Assembly (NCBI GenBank): GCA_018883635.1
Contig: JAHLFT010000086.1
Coordinates: 1 to 58,035, forward strand
Direction of reading: 5' to 3'
From: Candidatus Lactobacillus pullistercoris
GTDB taxonomy: Bacteria > Bacillota > Bacilli > Lactobacillales > Lactobacillaceae
DNA length: 58,035 nucleotides
Shown here: positions 55,867-58,035 of the stretch, piece by piece
Layout: each line of letters opens with the position of its first letter
Numbering within the stretch: the stretch's first letter is position 1
Made by a program: the position numbers and the translations under genes
The notes under the pieces: generated by a model
Database searches by the model: none
The model's input: the letters and a program-made list of their open reading frames with translations, nothing else
What the model was told of the DNA's origin: nothing

Positions 55867-56310
55867 TTATGATAAAGAACCAGGAATTCTGCCGCGACGA
55901 TCTTCATACCAATTATTCCAATCGTCATAAGTCTTCATGTTTTCTGGATCAATGTCTTCTTCCTTAGTAATTTCATCAAGAATTGCCTTGAAGTTGTAAT
56001 CATGATATTCAAGGACATGTTTGATCAAGGTCTTACGTGGGAAGTGGATATTGTTAAGTAAATACTTGTTGATGTCAACCATGTTGTGGTTCTTATCATA
56101 TAAGTTGATAATTTCCAAATCATCTTGGTCGAACTGAGCAATGTAGAAGTTAGCAAAAACCTTTAAGTAATCTGGTTGTTCCTTAAATTGTTCAGGTTCC
56201 ATAGTTACACGGTTTGCTTCTGGCATAACTACTTCCAAGTCAGGATTTTCTTCATCCTTTTCGTCTTGGTCTTCGGCCTTTTGATTGGTGTTCTTTTCTT
56301 CTTCAGTCAA
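55867..56310 (-). CDS. Acidic hypothetical protein
   Basis: I do not recognise this 147-residue product. The first 40 residues are highly charged and probably disordered (runs of Glu, Asp, Lys), followed by a compact, aromatic-rich part (YLKVFANFYIAQFDQDD, INKYLLNNIHFPRKTLIKH, DDWNNWYEDRRG). No signal peptide or membrane segment. AAGGAGTGCC is the ribosome site. It lies 79 bases from a secreted protein gene read in the same direction and may share its transcript. Confidence 0.65.
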   Translation of the reverse strand: MTEEEKNTNQKAEDQDEKDEENPDLEVVMPEANRVTMEPEQFKEQPDYLKVFANFYIAQFDQDDLEIINLYDKNHNMVDINKYLLNNIHFPRKTLIKHVLEYHDYNFKAILDEITKEEDIDPENMKTYDDWNNWYEDRRGRIPGSLS

Positions 56311-56389
56311 TTTAGGGCACTCCTTTTTATAAAAATCGGAAAATCAATACTAATTTTACCGAGTTTTAGCGATAAAGGCAACAGCTAGC

Positions 56390-56878
56390 TTACTTCAAAT
56401 AGCCATTAACGTCATCTTTGGTAATTTTGTCTGGTGTATCGTGGCCTTGATTAGAAGCGTAGCGGTAAAGATTAATGATGTCTTGCGGACTCCAGGAAGC
56501 GGGATTGTAGCCTAGAGACTTTAATTTCTTTTTGACGTTTTCGATAGTCTCTTGATCAACTTCCTTGCCGTTAACGGTGTGGTCACCCATCTTACCGGCA
56601 CCTTGCTTACCAGCGTTACCAGTATTATTGATGTCTTTGGAGCTAGAGCTAGAATCAGCGGCAGAAGTAGAACTAGCAGCTTTACTTGATGAAGATGCAG
56701 CACTTGAACTGATAGCGCTAGAGGAAGTGAGTGAAGATGACTTCCTGCTTACTTTTTTGGAGCTAGTTTGCTCAGCTGGCTGGAAAGTCGAGTGCTGATG
56801 TTGTTCATTGAGAAAGATGCCGCCACCACCGACAATGAAGACAATGGCGATAATCCCCCATAAAATAGATTTTTTCAT
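56390..56878 (-). CDS. Secreted or membrane-anchored Ser-rich protein
   Basis: The 162-residue protein starts with a basic end and hydrophobic segment (residues 4-23) that anchors or exports it, then a linker of about 60 residues made almost only of Ser, Ala, Thr and Lys, then a small C-terminal domain (about residues 100-162; TIENVKKKLKSLGYNPASWS, INLYRYASNQGHD). No LPXTG or lipobox was seen, so it is likely held by an uncleaved N-terminal helix. The linker resembles wall-spanning stalks of lactobacillar lipoprotein/DUF-type proteins. Function unknown. Confidence 0.7.
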   Translation of the reverse strand: MKKSILWGIIAIVFIVGGGGIFLNEQHQHSTFQPAEQTSSKKVSRKSSSLTSSSAISSSAASSSSKAASSTSAADSSSSSKDINNTGNAGKQGAGKMGDHTVNGKEVDQETIENVKKKLKSLGYNPASWSPQDIINLYRYASNQGHDTPDKITKDDVNGYLK

Positions 56879-57073
56879 GATTATTCCTTCTGTTCTACTT
56901 ATATTTTCTTCTATTATATCTTTTCTGAATTAAAAAAATAAAAAAAGGTGTTACAAATTTTAAGTTTAAATGGTTATTAATAGTGTAAGATGTCGAGCGC
57001 GCAAGATTGATTACAAATAAGTTCTATACCAACCACTAAATAATTATATTTATATATGAAAGGAAAAATAATT

Positions 57074-57292
57074 ATGAAATTTGAATTTTTAAACAAGTCA
57101 GTTCAATACGCATTTATGAATGATGAAAAATATGGTGAAAAGGGTAAGAAGCGCGTTTATGGTCACGTTGTGAATAGTGCAACGGGTGAACAATTACTTC
57201 AAGTAGGTGAGGCAATTGCGGACTTACAAGGCGATAAATTGGGTACTACAGTTGCGATTACTAAGGAAGTCGTTACAAGTAAGAATAACTAA
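57074..57292 (+). CDS. DUF1659 family small protein
   Basis: A 72-residue protein matching DUF1659 in size and in its pattern of a two-strand core with ATGEQLLQVGEAIADLQGDKL and a final TVAITKEVV. The start is ATG 57074 with AAAGGA 13 to 8 bases upstream; the in-frame ATG at 57056 would include the ribosome site itself. It is followed 58 bases later by a DUF2922 gene, the common companion. The function of this pair is unknown. Confidence 0.75.
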   Translation: MKFEFLNKSVQYAFMNDEKYGEKGKKRVYGHVVNSATGEQLLQVGEAIADLQGDKLGTTVAITKEVVTSKNN

Positions 57293-57350
57293 TTAAAGAT
57301 AAGAAGCGAATAATAGAGTACTTGGGAAAATAATAAGGAGAAAAATAAAA

Positions 57351-57608
57351 ATGGCAAAAAACACTAAAACTACTAAGACTTTAAGATTAACTTTTCTTGA
57401 CACCAATAATAAAAAGAACTCATTGACAATTATGACTGCTAAGCCTGACATGGAAGAAGCCGAAGTTAGAAGTGCAATGACTAAGATTGCTAGTGCTAAT
57501 GTCTTTGAAAAAGAAGGGGTGGGTCTCTATCACGCTGCTCAATCTGCTGCATATGTTGAACGTACTGTTAGTGACATCTTTGATGATTCTGCGGCAGATA
57601 AGAATTAG
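57351..57608 (+). CDS. DUF2922 family small protein
   Basis: An 85-residue protein with the DUF2922 pattern: KTLRLTFLDTNNKKNSLTI, a middle DMEEAEVRSAMTKIASANVF, and AAYVERTVSDIF at the end. TAAGGAGA is the ribosome site. DUF1659-DUF2922 pairs are widespread in Firmicutes, often as a two-gene unit, without a known role. No third gene of the pair was seen downstream. Confidence 0.8.
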   Translation: MAKNTKTTKTLRLTFLDTNNKKNSLTIMTAKPDMEEAEVRSAMTKIASANVFEKEGVGLYHAAQSAAYVERTVSDIFDDSAADKN

Positions 57609-57734
57609 TATCTATATTAGTGAAGATATTTGGACACAATTATGGCGAATAATTAACAAAATGAAAAAAGAGTAATGTTACAGAAAAAACTTTTATTGTT
57701 AAGAGCTTGTAAAATTGTGGGAGACATAAGAAAA

Positions 57735-57767
57735 GGAAGAAAGACGGGATGTTCCCGTCTTTCTTTG
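57735..57767 (+). terminator. Intrinsic terminator
   Basis: AAGAAAGACGGG ATGTT CCCGTCTTTCTT followed by TGTTTTAT, ending the DUF1659-DUF2922 unit. Confidence 0.85.
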
Positions 57768-57883
57768 TTTTATATAGGTTTTTACTAATATTTGACTTTT
57801 ATTTCATTAATTTTAATGATTAAGAATAATATTACAAAGTGCATAATTCTGGTCAATAAGCTTGATATTTTGGTTTTAGGTTA

Positions 57884-58021
57884 GTACAATATGAATCGTG
57901 GTAAGTAATAGGACTTATGCTTCAGGCGTGATGCCTGTACGCATGCTGACTTTTCAGCAAGACTACTACCTCATAAGAGTTATAAACTTATGATCTTGTT
58001 TGAATGGTTTTGTACATTATA
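57884..58021. other. Multi-branched structured RNA candidate (strand open)
   Basis: GTACAA (57884-57889) pairs with TTGTAC (58010-58015) and encloses three clean hairpins: CAGGC/GCCTG (57923-57937) extended by TATGC/GCATG, GCTGA/TCAGC (57945-57958), and CATAAG/CTTATG (57972-57992). A further pairing of GGTA-GTAAT with ACTACTACC can close the first two. On the minus strand a TATAAT (58021-58016) lies just before the fold, so a minus-strand small RNA is possible. On the plus strand it could be a leader of a gene beyond the window. No protein-coding frame explains it. Confidence 0.4.
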
Positions 58022-58035
58022 GGCTCCTGTCATGC

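Noticed and set aside
58016..58035. M-box (Mg2+ riboswitch) starting at the right edge
   Set aside because: Only AGGCTCCTGT resembles the M-box core; the rest lies outside the window, and the fold to the left does not match the known M-box layout.

Overview
This AT-rich Firmicute chromosome segment most likely comes from a Lactobacillus of the L. acidophilus group (acidophilus/johnsonii/gasseri/crispatus relatives). The evidence is the pairing of a two-subunit flavin reductase of the Nfr1/Nfr2 (H2O2-forming) kind, a feruloyl/cinnamoyl esterase very like the L. johnsonii enzyme, PepN/PepO/PepD/DtpT for peptide use, an Apf-like lysozyme-fold secreted protein, and MurE plus aspartate racemase as expected for L-Lys-D-Asp peptidoglycan. 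The species cannot be fixed from sequence reading alone.

Layout. 1-575: end of an IS607-type element (serine recombinase tnpA, cut by the window edge) abutting the C-terminal stump of a YagU/DUF1440 gene. 612-4392: purine interconversion (guaC divergent from purA-purB, with two inverted PurR-box-like sites and a clear promoter between them). 4498-15558: membrane proteins, an EamA transporter, an orphan gatD, a broken LPXTG adhesin, a ThiD/PdxK-type kinase, glpK, a tyrosine phosphatase, a broken mgtC, a macro-domain protein and an MFS pump. 15621-24789: Apf-like protein, pepN, dtpT, an L,D-transpeptidase, a GalT-like protein, a fucosidase-like remnant protein, yaaA and the esterase. 24932-33532: phosphatase, an hrtRBA-like heme-sensing/efflux operon with two exact operator palindromes, pepD, a TetR regulator, nfr1-nfr2, a second tyrosine phosphatase and apbE. 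33663-40407: a broken AAA/DUF4143 gene, a CvpA protein, and the replication/segregation block rsmG-noc-parA-parB-DUF951-ychF-DUF1129. 40554-52279: a heterodimeric ABC exporter, a broken small membrane gene, an OmpR/VanS-like two-component pair, murE-racD, an MFS transporter and pepO. 52389-58035: an Rpn-type nuclease, kup with a possible terminator/antiterminator leader, a decayed second Rpn gene, two cell-envelope or acidic hypothetical proteins, the DUF1659-DUF2922 pair, and a final intergenic stretch that can fold into a multi-branched RNA.

How the genes work together. Three themes recur. One is nitrogen and peptide economy (DtpT, PepN, PepO, PepD, purine salvage). The second is envelope building (MurE, D-Asp supply, GatD, L,D-transpeptidase, Apf-like). 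The third is redox and heme handling in an organism that makes no heme (HrtRBA, Nfr, ApbE). Genome decay is visible: six disrupted genes lie in 58 kb, several with single-base lesions that look recent. I saw no rRNA, tRNA, CRISPR array or prophage. I did not find a clearly new multi-gene system. The best leads are the kup leader, the terminal structured RNA, the gatD without an adjacent murT, the GlpK lacking its regulatory histidine, and the reduced fucosidase-like protein.
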